Assembly: GCA_963704455.1 (NCBI GenBank)
Contig: OY969905.1
Location: forward strand, 744,001-808,000
Reading direction: 5' to 3'
Length of the DNA stretch: 64,000 bases
DNA from: DASTCZ01 sp963704455
GTDB taxonomy: Bacteria; Acidobacteriota; Terriglobia; Acidiferrales; UBA7541
Both the position numbers and the translations under genes were made by a program. The notes under the pieces were generated by a model. That model did no database searches. It was not told the origin of the DNA and saw only the letters and a list, made by a program, of their open reading frames with translations. This document shows, piece after piece, positions 7,508-16,134 of this stretch (its first letter is position 1; every line of letters begins with the position of its first letter).

Positions 7508-8788
7508 ATGCTCACACTTCATACTCTCGGCGTAATCGCAATGCTCGGCGGCCTCGCCGTGCTTGCATATCTCGATCGCATCTATCGAGAGCTGGGCCGC
7601 GTGACCACCGGGCGCGTCCACGACCATCTCGAAATCTTTGAGGCGGAAATCGAGCGGCATGTCGGCCTTGAACGCCGCAAGGCTTCGCTGGCGTTCAGCC
7701 TGCTTACGAGATTGATGCTCGCCGCGGTCACCGTGCAAACAGCGCGCGGCGTGATTTATTACGTTCCCGAAAGGTGGAACGCTTTCGCGGAATTGCTGGT
7801 TTTCCTGGTGGTGGAAGTAATTCTCGCGATGCATTTTATTCCCGATCTGCTCCTCGCTCGCACCTCGGGCCGGTGGATTCGACCGATTCTTCCCGTCATT
7901 CGCGTTTTCCTCTGGATTGTGTGGCCTTTGCGCGCCGTTGCCGAATTGGCGGCGTCACTCACTCGAATTTCCGATGACGAGGGCCAGCCGGATTCGCGCC
8001 GCGCGGATCAGGAAGGCATCGAGGCGCTAGTCGAAGCCGCGCAGGAAGAAGGTATCCTGGAACACGACGACGCCGCGCTGATCGAGCAACTCGTTGAATT
8101 CGGCGACAAACGCGTCAGCGAACTTATGACGCCGCGCCCGGAAGTCGCCGCCATTTCCGCCGACGCTTCGCTCGAAGACCTGCGCCAGCTTGTCGTGGAG
8201 AAAAGATTTTCGCGCGTCCCGGTATACGGTGAAACGTTGGACGATATGCTCGGCATCGTCTATTCGCGCGACCTGCTCGAAATCCATGACCATGAAGCGC
8301 GGCATCGCAAAGTGCGGCAACTTATACGTCCCGCGCTGGTCGTCCCCGAATCGAAGCGCGGCTCGGAATTGCTCAAGGAAATGCAAAGTAAGAAACAGCA
8401 AGTGGCGCTCGCGTTTGATGAGCATGGACTATTCTCCGGCCTGATAACCATCGAGGATATCGTGGAAGAAATCGTCGGCGAAATTGGCGAACAGGACCGC
8501 CAGCCGCCTCCCGATGTGATTCGCGAAACGGACGGAAGTCTCGTGTTGCGCGGCAGCGTATCACTGGAAAAACTCCGCGAGCTTTTCGCGCAGGGACTGG
8601 AAGTCCGCGATGGCGAGTCCTTCACCACGGTCGCCGGATTGCTGAATCATATTGCCGGGCGTGTTCCCCCCGCGGGCGAGCGCCTGAATTTTGATGGCCT
8701 GCAATTTGAAGTTTTGGAAGCGAATCAGAGGAAGGTCCTGCGGCTCCGCGCGCGACGGCAAGCCGCCGCGGCTGCACCAAGGCAATAA
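7508..8788 (+). CDS. CorC/HlyC-type CBS-domain membrane protein
   Basis: A 426-residue protein. The N-terminal third has hydrophobic segments (LHTLGVIAMLGGLAVLAYL, FAELLVFLVVEVILAMHF, FLWIVWPLRAVAEL) that replace or diverge from a standard CNNM/DUF21 domain. Residues about 185-320 hold a CBS pair, starting with VSELMTPRPEVAAISADASL and continuing FSRVPVYGETLDDMLGIVYS, then GLITIEDIVEEIVGEIGE. The C-terminal CorC_HlyC domain is present (VSLEKLRELF, then FTTVAGLLNHIAGRVPPAGE). This family is implicated in Mg2+/Co2+ efflux or membrane homeostasis. It lies between ybeY and era, the conserved corC/ybeX position. Confidence 0.85.
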   Translation: MLTLHTLGVIAMLGGLAVLAYLDRIYRELGRVTTGRVHDHLEIFEAEIERHVGLERRKASLAFSLLTRLMLAAVTVQTARGVIYYVPERWNAFAELLVFLVVEVILAMHFIPDLLLARTSGRWIRPILPVIRVFLWIVWPLRAVAELAASLTRISDDEGQPDSRRADQEGIEALVEAAQEEGILEHDDAALIEQLVEFGDKRVSELMTPRPEVAAISADASLEDLRQLVVEKRFSRVPVYGETLDDMLGIVYSRDLLEIHDHEARHRKVRQLIRPALVVPESKRGSELLKEMQSKKQQVALAFDEHGLFSGLITIEDIVEEIVGEIGEQDRQPPPDVIRETDGSLVLRGSVSLEKLRELFAQGLEVRDGESFTTVAGLLNHIAGRVPPAGERLNFDGLQFEVLEANQRKVLRLRARRQAAAAAPRQ

Positions 8789-8824
8789 TGCTTATCGCGG
8801 CCTGCGCCGCCCCTCCAAAACTCA

Positions 8825-9847
8825 ATGCCAGACGCTATGCCAGACAAAAAAACTTTCAAAGCCGGCTTCGTCGCAATCATTGGCCGGCCAAACGTTGGCA
8901 AGTCTACTCTCGTCAATCGGCTCGTCGGACAAAAAGTCTCCATCGTCACATCGCGCCCACAAACAACACGGAACCGCATCCAGGGAATCGTCAATCAGCC
9001 GGACGCGCAAATCGTCTTGATTGATACGCCCGGGCTGCATCAAACTCGCTCCGCCCTCGGCCGGCAAATGGCTGGGGAAATTACTCAGGCGCTCGAAGGA
9101 ATTGACATCCTTGCCGCGATGGTGGATGCCACCGACCGCATCGGCCACGAAGATCGCGAGGCGATTGGGCGGGCCTCCAGCTTTAATGGCCCGGCGATTC
9201 TCCTCCTAAATAAGATCGACCGAATGCCGAAGGAAAAGCTGCTGCCGCTCATCGAACAATGCAGCAAGCTTCGCGAATGGAAAGAGATCATTCCAATTTC
9301 TGCATTGACGGGCGACGGCGAAAAAGATTTGCTCAAGGTGATCGTGGACAATCTCCCGTCGAACGAGCCGTTCTTTCCGGTGGATCAATACACCGACCAG
9401 CCCGAACGCTTTCTGGCCGCGGAAATTGTCCGCGAAAAAGCGATGGCCGCAACCAACCGGGAAGTGCCGCACGCGATCGCTTCGCTCGTGGACACCTTTG
9501 AGGAATCACCCACGCTGATCCGCATCAGCGTCTCTCTGTTTGTTGAGGCGGAAGGGCAGAAGGGGATTCTGATCGGCAAGCAAGGCGCGATGCTCAAGAA
9601 AATCGGCACGACCGCGCGCATCGAGCTTGAAAAATTACTGTGCACAAAAGTCTTCCTCGAACTGCACGTCAAAACACAGCCGGGCTGGCGGAACAATCCT
9701 GCCATGGTCCGGCAGCTCGATTGGCGAAACCAGTTGGAAGCTCTCTCGGACGTCCTGCAGGGAACAAATCCTAATCCGCCCGTCAATGAAATTGGTGACG
9801 ATGTTGATGATAACGATTCAGAGGAAACTTCCTCATCTGAAGAATAA
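8825..9847 (+). CDS. era: GTPase Era
   Basis: A 340-residue GTPase that binds the 3' end of 16S rRNA and aids 30S assembly. G motifs: G1 GRPNVGKST, G3 DTPGLH, G4 NKIDRM and G5-like ISALTGDG. The C-terminal KH domain is complete (GILIGKQGAMLKKIGTTARI, then LCTKVFLELHVKTQPGWRNN). Two in-frame ATGs (8825 and 8837) could start it. It is about 30 residues longer than usual because of an acidic Ser/Glu/Asp tail after the KH domain (GDDVDDNDSEETSSSEE). It closes the phoH-ybeY-corC-era unit. Confidence 0.95.
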   Translation: MPDAMPDKKTFKAGFVAIIGRPNVGKSTLVNRLVGQKVSIVTSRPQTTRNRIQGIVNQPDAQIVLIDTPGLHQTRSALGRQMAGEITQALEGIDILAAMVDATDRIGHEDREAIGRASSFNGPAILLLNKIDRMPKEKLLPLIEQCSKLREWKEIIPISALTGDGEKDLLKVIVDNLPSNEPFFPVDQYTDQPERFLAAEIVREKAMAATNREVPHAIASLVDTFEESPTLIRISVSLFVEAEGQKGILIGKQGAMLKKIGTTARIELEKLLCTKVFLELHVKTQPGWRNNPAMVRQLDWRNQLEALSDVLQGTNPNPPVNEIGDDVDDNDSEETSSSEE

Positions 9848-9874
9848 TTCAGCAGCCGTGAAAAACCGGCCACG

Positions 9875-11227
9875 CTACGCGTCCGCCGTCGAAATCCCCA
9901 GCGCCTTCATCTTGCGATATAAGTGGCTGCGCTCAAGCCCCAATGCCAGCGCCGTGCGGCTCATATTCCACTGATGCTCTTCCAGCTTGCGCAGTATGAA
10001 ATCGCGCTCGTAAGCGGAGCGCGCTTCATGCAGTGAAGCATACGGCTGCTGCGCATCTCGCGCGCCGCGGAAAAATTCCGGCGGCAGGTGGTGCGGCTCG
10101 ATGCGCTGCTGGGGGCACACGATCACCAGCCGCTCAATCAAGTTGCGAAGCTCTCTGACATTTCCCGGCCACGAGTACCGCATCAGCACGTCCAGCGCCG
10201 CTTCGCTCAATTCGCGCGGCCGTTTTCCATATGCGCCGCTGAACTCCGCAAGAAAATATTTTGCAAAGATGGGGATGTCCTCGGAACGGTCCCGCAGTGC
10301 AGGCAAATAAAAGGGAATTACATTCAGCCGGTAGAAGAGGTCCTCTCGAAATGCGCCTTTACCAATCTCATCTTCCAGCGTTTTGTTTGTCGCGGCAATC
10401 ACGCGCACGTCCACTTTCACCGCCGTGTTGGAGCCGACCGGCTCGAATCGCTGCTCCTCCAGAACGCGCAGCACTTTTGCTTGCGTCTTCAGGCTCATGT
10501 CGCCGACTTCATCCAGGAACAATGTTCCTTCATCGGCCTTCTGGAATTTGCCGACCTTGTCCTCGGTCGCTCCCGTGAAGCTCCCCTTCACGTGCCCGAA
10601 TAGCTCCGACTCGATTAATTCATCCGGGATTGCCGCGCAGTTCACTTCTACGAATGGACGCAATCGCCGGAGGCTCGCCGCATGAAGCGCGCGCGCGACG
10701 ACTTCTTTTCCCGTGCCGCTCTCGCCGTAAATCAATACACGCCCGTTCGTCGGAGCCGTCAGCGCGATTTGCTGCCGCAGCGCTTTGATCGGCACGCTGT
10801 TGCCGATCAACTGAAATCGCTGCTCAAGCTCCGCGCGCAGCCGTCGGTTTTCTTCCTCGAGGCGCTGGTGGTTCAGCGCATTCTTCACCGCCAGCGATAT
10901 TTTTTCCACCGAAAGCGGCTTCTCGACAAAGTCGAATGCCCCGAGCTTTGTCGCGCGAACGGCCGTTTCAATATTTCCGTGCCCCGAAATCATCACCACC
11001 ATCGGGCTCGGCTCCGTCTCTTTCAGAAGCCGGAGAGTTTCCATGCCATCGATTCCCGGGAGCCACACGTCGAGCAGCACAACATCCACCGGGCGGTGCT
11101 GAACGAATTCAACGCACTCCTCACCGGTGGCGGCGGTCTCTACAAGAAAGCCATCCTCCTCCAAAACGGACTTCAGCGATTGCCGAATCCCGGGTTCGTC
11201 ATCAACGATGAGGATGGTGTGAGGCAT
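9875..11227 (-). CDS. NtrX-like sigma-54-dependent response regulator
   Basis: A 450-residue NtrC-family regulator. The receiver domain (residues 1-120) has the acidic pair VDDE and phosphoacceptor Asp in VVLLDVWLPGIDG. The AAA+ domain carries Walker A IYGESGTGKE, Walker B TLFLDEVGDMS and arginine-finger region (EDLFYRLNVIPF). A Fis-type HTH ends the protein (NMSRTALALGLERSHLYRKM). The sigma-54 contact loop reads GSFTGA instead of GAFTGA. It lies 20 bases after the NtrY-like kinase on the same strand, so the pair is one two-component system; NtrX with NtrY is the closest match, though its regulon cannot be told from sequence. Confidence 0.88.
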   Translation of the reverse strand: MPHTILIVDDEPGIRQSLKSVLEEDGFLVETAATGEECVEFVQHRPVDVVLLDVWLPGIDGMETLRLLKETEPSPMVVMISGHGNIETAVRATKLGAFDFVEKPLSVEKISLAVKNALNHQRLEEENRRLRAELEQRFQLIGNSVPIKALRQQIALTAPTNGRVLIYGESGTGKEVVARALHAASLRRLRPFVEVNCAAIPDELIESELFGHVKGSFTGATEDKVGKFQKADEGTLFLDEVGDMSLKTQAKVLRVLEEQRFEPVGSNTAVKVDVRVIAATNKTLEDEIGKGAFREDLFYRLNVIPFYLPALRDRSEDIPIFAKYFLAEFSGAYGKRPRELSEAALDVLMRYSWPGNVRELRNLIERLVIVCPQQRIEPHHLPPEFFRGARDAQQPYASLHEARSAYERDFILRKLEEHQWNMSRTALALGLERSHLYRKMKALGISTADA

Positions 11228-11247
11228 GGCGGGAAGGGAATGAAGCT

Positions 11248-13515
11248 TCAGGCCTCCGCCGTGATATGGGAAGCGACCGCTTCCGCCGCCGGTATGCGCA
11301 GCACCAATCGCGTGCCGACGGGAGAGTTATCTTCCACGCGCAAGGTCCCGTGATGCTCGGCCACAACGCGCGCGGCAATGGCAAGACCCAATCCCGTCCC
11401 ACGCTCTTTCGTCGAGAAGTGAGGTAGAAAAAGTTTGTCTTTGTCGTCGGGAGAAATTCCGCACCCCGTGTCTGAAACCACAATCTCCAGCGCGTCTCCA
11501 TTCCCTGCGCTTCGGGTTGCGACGGAAAGATATTTCGCGGATGAATTCTCCATCGCCTCGGCGGCGTTGTCGATCAAATTGACGAGAACGCCGCGCAATA
11601 ATTCAGCATCGGCCTTAATCACAGGCAGGCCGGCGGCAAGATCCGTCCGCAACTGAATGCTATCGAGCCTGCCGCGAAAAATATCCAGCGCCTCGTTGAC
11701 GATTGAATTCGCATCCGCATTTGACAGCCGTGCTTGCGGAAATCGAACAAATTGCGAGAATTCCTCCACCAAAGATTTCAGCGCCGCCACTTCGCGTTCT
11801 ATAGATGTCGCGCACTCACCCACGACTCGTTCGAGGTCCGCATCTCGCACGCTCGGGGCATCGCCCGCCGCCCTCCGCGCAAGCAACCGTGTGAGCCTGT
11901 CCGCGGAAAGTTGAATGGGAGTCAGCGGATTCTTTATTTCATGCGCGATTCGCCGCGCTACTTCCTGCCACGCGGCCACCTTTTGCGCGCTCAGCAACTC
12001 GGTCAAATCGTCCACCACCACGATGTAACCGGGATTTGCGGCGCGCGGCCCGAGCGCGCTCACAGTCACCGCCGCATGCAGGACGCGCCCGCTCGCGCGG
12101 AGGTCCAACGCCCTCGACACATTTCCCAGCCGCGACGACCGCCGCAGCAGCGAGTAGAACTCCGGCCCCGCCTCATTCCCGACGATCTCGGCAAGCGTGT
12201 GCGCCGTGCGCGCCGATTCGCCGAACATTCGCGCCGCGGCGCTGTTCATCCGCACTACGCTGCCTTGGGCGTCGAGTGAAATAACCCCGGTGGGAACATT
12301 TTCCAGCACGGTTTCAATCAGTTTGCGGCGGCTTTCGATTTCCGTCAGCGCATCCTGCAAGCTCCGTGTGAATTCGTCAATCTGGCGCCGATTGTCGCCA
12401 AGCTGGCGCGTCATCTGATTGAAAGATTGAACGAGCTCGCCAAGTTCATCGTGCGCGGGCGTGTCCACGCGATAGGAGAAGTTGCCGCCGGACACCTCGC
12501 GTGTGCCTTCTGCAAGAGCTTGAATCGGAATCGTCACCTGTTTGGAAAGGTGCACCGCGAACCACGTGACAGCGAAAACCAAAAGCAGTGTAAAAAGTGA
12601 AAAGGCAAGTAATAGCTGGGAACGGATTGCCCGATATTGCTTCGACTGTGCGTCGTAGGCGTTGATTTGTTCCTGAATTCGTGAGAAGCGCTCCACATAG
12701 TTCGGAGTGGTGCGCCGCATAACAAGCACTGATCCATTCCCCAATGGCGCGCGCCCGGTAGTGACCACTATGTCGCCGCTTTTCCTGACCACAGCCCCGC
12801 TGGGCAACGTGATATCCGGGCCCCATGCGCTGTTTTCGGGCATGGGGAACGTCGACGAAACAATGCCTTGCTTGCCGTTTGCATCCAGTACCACAATCGC
12901 ATCAAGCCCCGGGCCAAACCCATCCAGAATGGATTTCAGCGACTCCTGAGATGGATTTGAACCAAGCTTTTGCGCCGCAATTTGCGCGTATGTATTGAGC
13001 CGGTCTCGCCCTTGCCCTCCCAACTCCGTAATAAGCTTTTGGCTTTCTTGTGCGGCTATTTCCATCGGCCGGGAAAACCACCGGTTGAGCGTGTGGTTCA
13101 ACAGCGCATAGCTGCTGTAAAACATGAAGGCGATTGGCAGAAGTGAAATCGCCATTGCGCCGACAACCATCTTGGTTTTAAACCGTGCGCCGAGTTGCCG
13201 CGCGCGCCTTTCCGTCCAAAGTCGAAGCAGAAGCCGCGCCATCATCAGCGCGAATACCAAAAGCGCCGCGGCAATAATTTCCGTGAGCGCAAAAAGAATG
13301 AGTTTGTCTGTCCACTTCGATTGCGGCTCAAACAGCTTCAATGATCCAAGTGTGAATACTGCGCCCAGTAACACGACGACCAACAAGCCGCCGATCCAAA
13401 GCTGGAGGCGCAATTTCTTTTTTTGTTGTGCCGGCGTCGGCGGAGTAGCAGGGGTCACGGTTGCGCCTCCGCCCGCAGGGGACTCCCCGGCGGGAGAAAC
13501 GGCCCCAGAGGACAT
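11248..13515 (-). CDS. NtrY-like sensor histidine kinase
   Basis: A roughly 755-residue membrane kinase. Three to four N-terminal transmembrane helices (LWIGGLLVVVLLGAVFTLGS, then IIAAALLVFALMMARLLLRL) precede a periplasmic sensor region. After it come a HAMP domain (QVTIPIQALAEGTREVSGGN), a PAS domain (LENVPTGVISLDAQGSVVRM), HisKA with the NtrY-type H box (ARRIAHEIKNPLTPIQL) and HATPase with N/G boxes (LVNLIDNAAEAME, DTGCGISPDDKDKLF, GTGLGLAIA). The best start is ATG 13515; upstream TTG/GTG codons (13548/13545) also keep the frame. The 5' end overlaps the 3' end of the endonuclease gene, suggesting translational coupling. Confidence 0.87.
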   Translation of the reverse strand: MSSGAVSPAGESPAGGGATVTPATPPTPAQQKKKLRLQLWIGGLLVVVLLGAVFTLGSLKLFEPQSKWTDKLILFALTEIIAAALLVFALMMARLLLRLWTERRARQLGARFKTKMVVGAMAISLLPIAFMFYSSYALLNHTLNRWFSRPMEIAAQESQKLITELGGQGRDRLNTYAQIAAQKLGSNPSQESLKSILDGFGPGLDAIVVLDANGKQGIVSSTFPMPENSAWGPDITLPSGAVVRKSGDIVVTTGRAPLGNGSVLVMRRTTPNYVERFSRIQEQINAYDAQSKQYRAIRSQLLLAFSLFTLLLVFAVTWFAVHLSKQVTIPIQALAEGTREVSGGNFSYRVDTPAHDELGELVQSFNQMTRQLGDNRRQIDEFTRSLQDALTEIESRRKLIETVLENVPTGVISLDAQGSVVRMNSAAARMFGESARTAHTLAEIVGNEAGPEFYSLLRRSSRLGNVSRALDLRASGRVLHAAVTVSALGPRAANPGYIVVVDDLTELLSAQKVAAWQEVARRIAHEIKNPLTPIQLSADRLTRLLARRAAGDAPSVRDADLERVVGECATSIEREVAALKSLVEEFSQFVRFPQARLSNADANSIVNEALDIFRGRLDSIQLRTDLAAGLPVIKADAELLRGVLVNLIDNAAEAMENSSAKYLSVATRSAGNGDALEIVVSDTGCGISPDDKDKLFLPHFSTKERGTGLGLAIAARVVAEHHGTLRVEDNSPVGTRLVLRIPAAEAVASHITAEA

Positions 13516-14150
13516 TCCGCGCAGATTGGATTCTTGCTTCGGCACCAATTCTTCCCCGTGTTCACGATCAATGCATGATATTCATTATAGAGCCGCGCGT
13601 CTCTCGGAAGATATTTCTCGAAGTGCCTTCGTACCTCATCATAGGCATCCTTTTCATTCAGAATGTTGTGCCGCGCCATGATCCGCCGCGTGTAGCCATC
13701 CACCACGAAGATTGGGTGGTTCCCCGCGTAAAGTAAAATGGAGTCGGCCGTCTCCGGCCCGATCCCGTGCACGCCGAGCAGCCTATCCCGCAGTTCCATC
13801 GTGGGAAGGGCGAACATTCGCTTGAGGGAGCCGCCGAACTCATCTCTTGCGAATCGCGCGAATGCTTTGAGCTTTCTTGCCTTCTGCCGAAAATACCCGG
13901 AGGATCGAATCAGTCTGCCCAGCCGCGCAACAGGAACCTTTTCCATCGCTGCCTGCGTAAGGAGCCGCTCGTTCCGCAATTTCTCAATCGCGCGCTCCAC
14001 ATTTGTCCAGGCTGTGTTTTGCGTGAGAATTGCGCCCACGATCACCTCAAACGGCGTCTTCGCCGGCCACCATCGCATTGGCCCCAGCCGCACGCTCATA
14101 GCGCCGTAAAAACTCATCAGTCTCTCGGCCTGACTCTCAAATTGGCTCAT
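13455..14150 (-). CDS. Endonuclease III-like HhH-GPD DNA glycosylase
   Basis: About 231 residues from ATG 14150 (MSQFESQAERL); an upstream in-frame ATG at 14213 would add 21 unconserved residues. It has the base-excision repair glycosylase fold: FEVIVGAILTQNTAWTNVER, the helix-hairpin-helix LLGVHGIGPETADSILLYA, and FVVDGYTRRIMARHNI with the catalytic Asp. The [4Fe-4S] cluster loop is represented by CRSKNPICAECPL, with spacing closer to the archaeal/thermophile EndoIII-like group than to E. coli Nth. The usual catalytic Lys of Nth (G-K-T) is replaced (GPETADS), so it is probably a monofunctional member. It overlaps ntrY. Confidence 0.82.
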   Translation of the reverse strand: MSQFESQAERLMSFYGAMSVRLGPMRWWPAKTPFEVIVGAILTQNTAWTNVERAIEKLRNERLLTQAAMEKVPVARLGRLIRSSGYFRQKARKLKAFARFARDEFGGSLKRMFALPTMELRDRLLGVHGIGPETADSILLYAGNHPIFVVDGYTRRIMARHNILNEKDAYDEVRRHFEKYLPRDARLYNEYHALIVNTGKNWCRSKNPICAECPLGPFLPPGSPLRAEAQP

Positions 14151-14403
14151 TGTTCCCGAATTTTTGGTTGATGTTTTGCCGGTGCGTTGCAAGTTGGGTA
14201 GCGCACTTCCCATTTAAGATGAAGATAGCCACCCTGCCAGTGTGAGTCAAGGCGGACTGGTTTGGCACAGTTTAGTGCCTCAGCACCCCTGTACCTCAGG
14301 ACAGGTGTTTCTGGATTCCTCAAAATGCTTCAATAAGTTACACGTAGGCCCAAAGGGCCTCGCGGGTAGTCGTTTGGGTTGAAGTGTCTCGGGAGTTCTG
14401 CGC

Positions 14404-16122
14404 ATGTCTGGTCGGCTCGGCGAAATACTGATTAAGGAGAGCCTGATTTCTTCTGAGCAGCTCCAGAAAGCTCTGGAGTATCAGAAGAAGAATGGCGGGC
14501 GGCTGGGAAGCTGCCTGATGAAGCTCGGCTTCATCAGCGACGACGAGATCACTCAAGTTCTGTCAAGGCAGTATGGCGTTCCTTCCATCAATTTAAAATA
14601 CTACGAAGTCGAAGCGACGGTCATCAAGTTGATCCCGCAGGAAACTGCGATTCGCTATCAGGTCGTCCCGCTTTCCCGTGTCGGCGCGACTCTCACTATT
14701 GCGATGACGGACCCGACAAACGTCTTCGCCATGGACGACATCAAGTTTATGACCGGCTTCAACGTCGAACCTGTCGTCGCCTCGGAAACCGACATCAACG
14801 ACGCGATTCACAAATTCTACGGCGAAGCTTCCAGCGTTGAAGAACTCAGCAAGGTGATGAAGGACCTGACCGGCGAGGAAGGCGCTGACCTCGAAATCGC
14901 CTCCGAAGAAGCGGAGTTGAACGCCGCCGAGCTTGAGAAAGCGGCGGAAGAGGCCCCCATCATCAAGCTCGTCAACTTCATCCTCACGGATGCGGTCAAG
15001 CGCGGGGCCAGCGACATTCACGTCGAGCCTTACGAAAAAGAGCTGCGCGTTCGCCTTCGCGTGGACGGCATTCTCCAAAACGTTATGGCCCCCCCGCTTA
15101 AATTGAAAGACGCAATCACGAGCCGCATCAAGATCATGTCCAAACTGGACATCAGCGAAAAGCGCCTCCCGCAAGACGGCCGCATCATGCTCAAGTACAT
15201 GCGCGAAGGCAAGAAACGCGACCTCGACTTCCGCGTCTCCACGGTGCCCACGATTTTCGGCGAAAAAATCGTCATGCGCTTGCTCGACAAAGAGAATCTG
15301 CGTCTGGACATGACCAAACTCGGTTTCGAGCAGGAATCGCTCGACAAATTTGAAAAAGCCATCTTGAAACCGTACGGGATGGTTCTGGTCACCGGCCCGA
15401 CGGGTTCCGGCAAAACGAATACGCTCTACTCCTCCGTTGCCCGTCTGAACACGCAGGAAACGAACATTATGACCGCCGAAGACCCGGTTGAATTTCAGCT
15501 TGCGGGCATCAACCAGGTGCAGATGAAGGATCAGATCGGCCTGAACTTTGCCACTGCTTTGCGCTCCTTCTTGCGCCAGGACCCGAACATCATCCTCGTC
15601 GGCGAAATCCGCGACTTTGAAACGGCCGAAATCGCCGTCAAGGCCGCGCTCACTGGACACCTCGTCCTTTCCACTCTGCACACGAATGATGCGCCTTCCA
15701 CCATCAGCCGGTTGATGAATATGGGCATCGAACCGTTTCTCGTCGCCACTTCGGTGAACTTGATTTGCGCGCAGCGCCTCGTGCGGCGAGTCTGCTCAGC
15801 CTGCAAGGAAAAGCTCGATGTTCCGGTGGAAGCGATGCTGGATGCCGGGTACACGTCCGACGAAGCCAAGACCACGGAGATTTCTCACGGCAAAGGATGC
15901 ACCACCTGCAACAACTCCGGTTACAAGGGGCGCGTCGGTCTTTATGAAGTAATGGAAATCAATGACGAGCTGCGCGAACTCATCCTTGTCGGCGCTTCCG
16001 CATTGGAATTGAAGAAAAAGGCTTTGGATCAGGGAATGATCACGCTGCGCCGCAGCGGGCTCATGAAAATTGCCACAGGACAGACGACTCTTGAGGAAGT
16101 CCTGCGCGAAACCGTTCTTTAA
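14404..16122 (+). CDS. pilB: Type IV pilus extension ATPase PilB
   Basis: A 572-residue hexameric ATPase that powers pilus assembly at the inner membrane. The N-terminal MshEN region (RLGEILIKESLISSEQLQKA, then GRLGSCLMKLGFISDDEI) is the type that binds cyclic-di-GMP in PilB/MshE homologues. The core has Walker A TGPTGSGKTNTLYSS, the Asp box, Walker B NIILVGEIRDFETAEIA and the His box (LSTLHTNDA). A zinc-binding tetracysteine is visible as CSAC and CTTC about 45 residues apart. It leads pilB-pilT-pilC-pilS-pilR; pilT begins 13 bases downstream behind a ggagag site. About 190 bases of leader precede it. Confidence 0.95.
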   Translation: MSGRLGEILIKESLISSEQLQKALEYQKKNGGRLGSCLMKLGFISDDEITQVLSRQYGVPSINLKYYEVEATVIKLIPQETAIRYQVVPLSRVGATLTIAMTDPTNVFAMDDIKFMTGFNVEPVVASETDINDAIHKFYGEASSVEELSKVMKDLTGEEGADLEIASEEAELNAAELEKAAEEAPIIKLVNFILTDAVKRGASDIHVEPYEKELRVRLRVDGILQNVMAPPLKLKDAITSRIKIMSKLDISEKRLPQDGRIMLKYMREGKKRDLDFRVSTVPTIFGEKIVMRLLDKENLRLDMTKLGFEQESLDKFEKAILKPYGMVLVTGPTGSGKTNTLYSSVARLNTQETNIMTAEDPVEFQLAGINQVQMKDQIGLNFATALRSFLRQDPNIILVGEIRDFETAEIAVKAALTGHLVLSTLHTNDAPSTISRLMNMGIEPFLVATSVNLICAQRLVRRVCSACKEKLDVPVEAMLDAGYTSDEAKTTEISHGKGCTTCNNSGYKGRVGLYEVMEINDELRELILVGASALELKKKALDQGMITLRRSGLMKIATGQTTLEEVLRETVL

Positions 16123-16134
16123 GGAGAGGTCAAA

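Noticed and set aside
14250..14330. GGCACAGTTTAGTGCC upstream of pilB as a sigma-54 promoter
   Set aside because: The GG-to-GC spacing is 11, not 10, and TTGC is missing. The short inverted repeat GGCAC/GTGCC may be a regulatory site, but I cannot support a promoter.
14593..15681. 362-codon minus-strand frame inside pilB
   Set aside because: Antisense shadow of the conserved PilB core, with repetitive Asp/Glu/Arg-rich composition and no recognisable domain.
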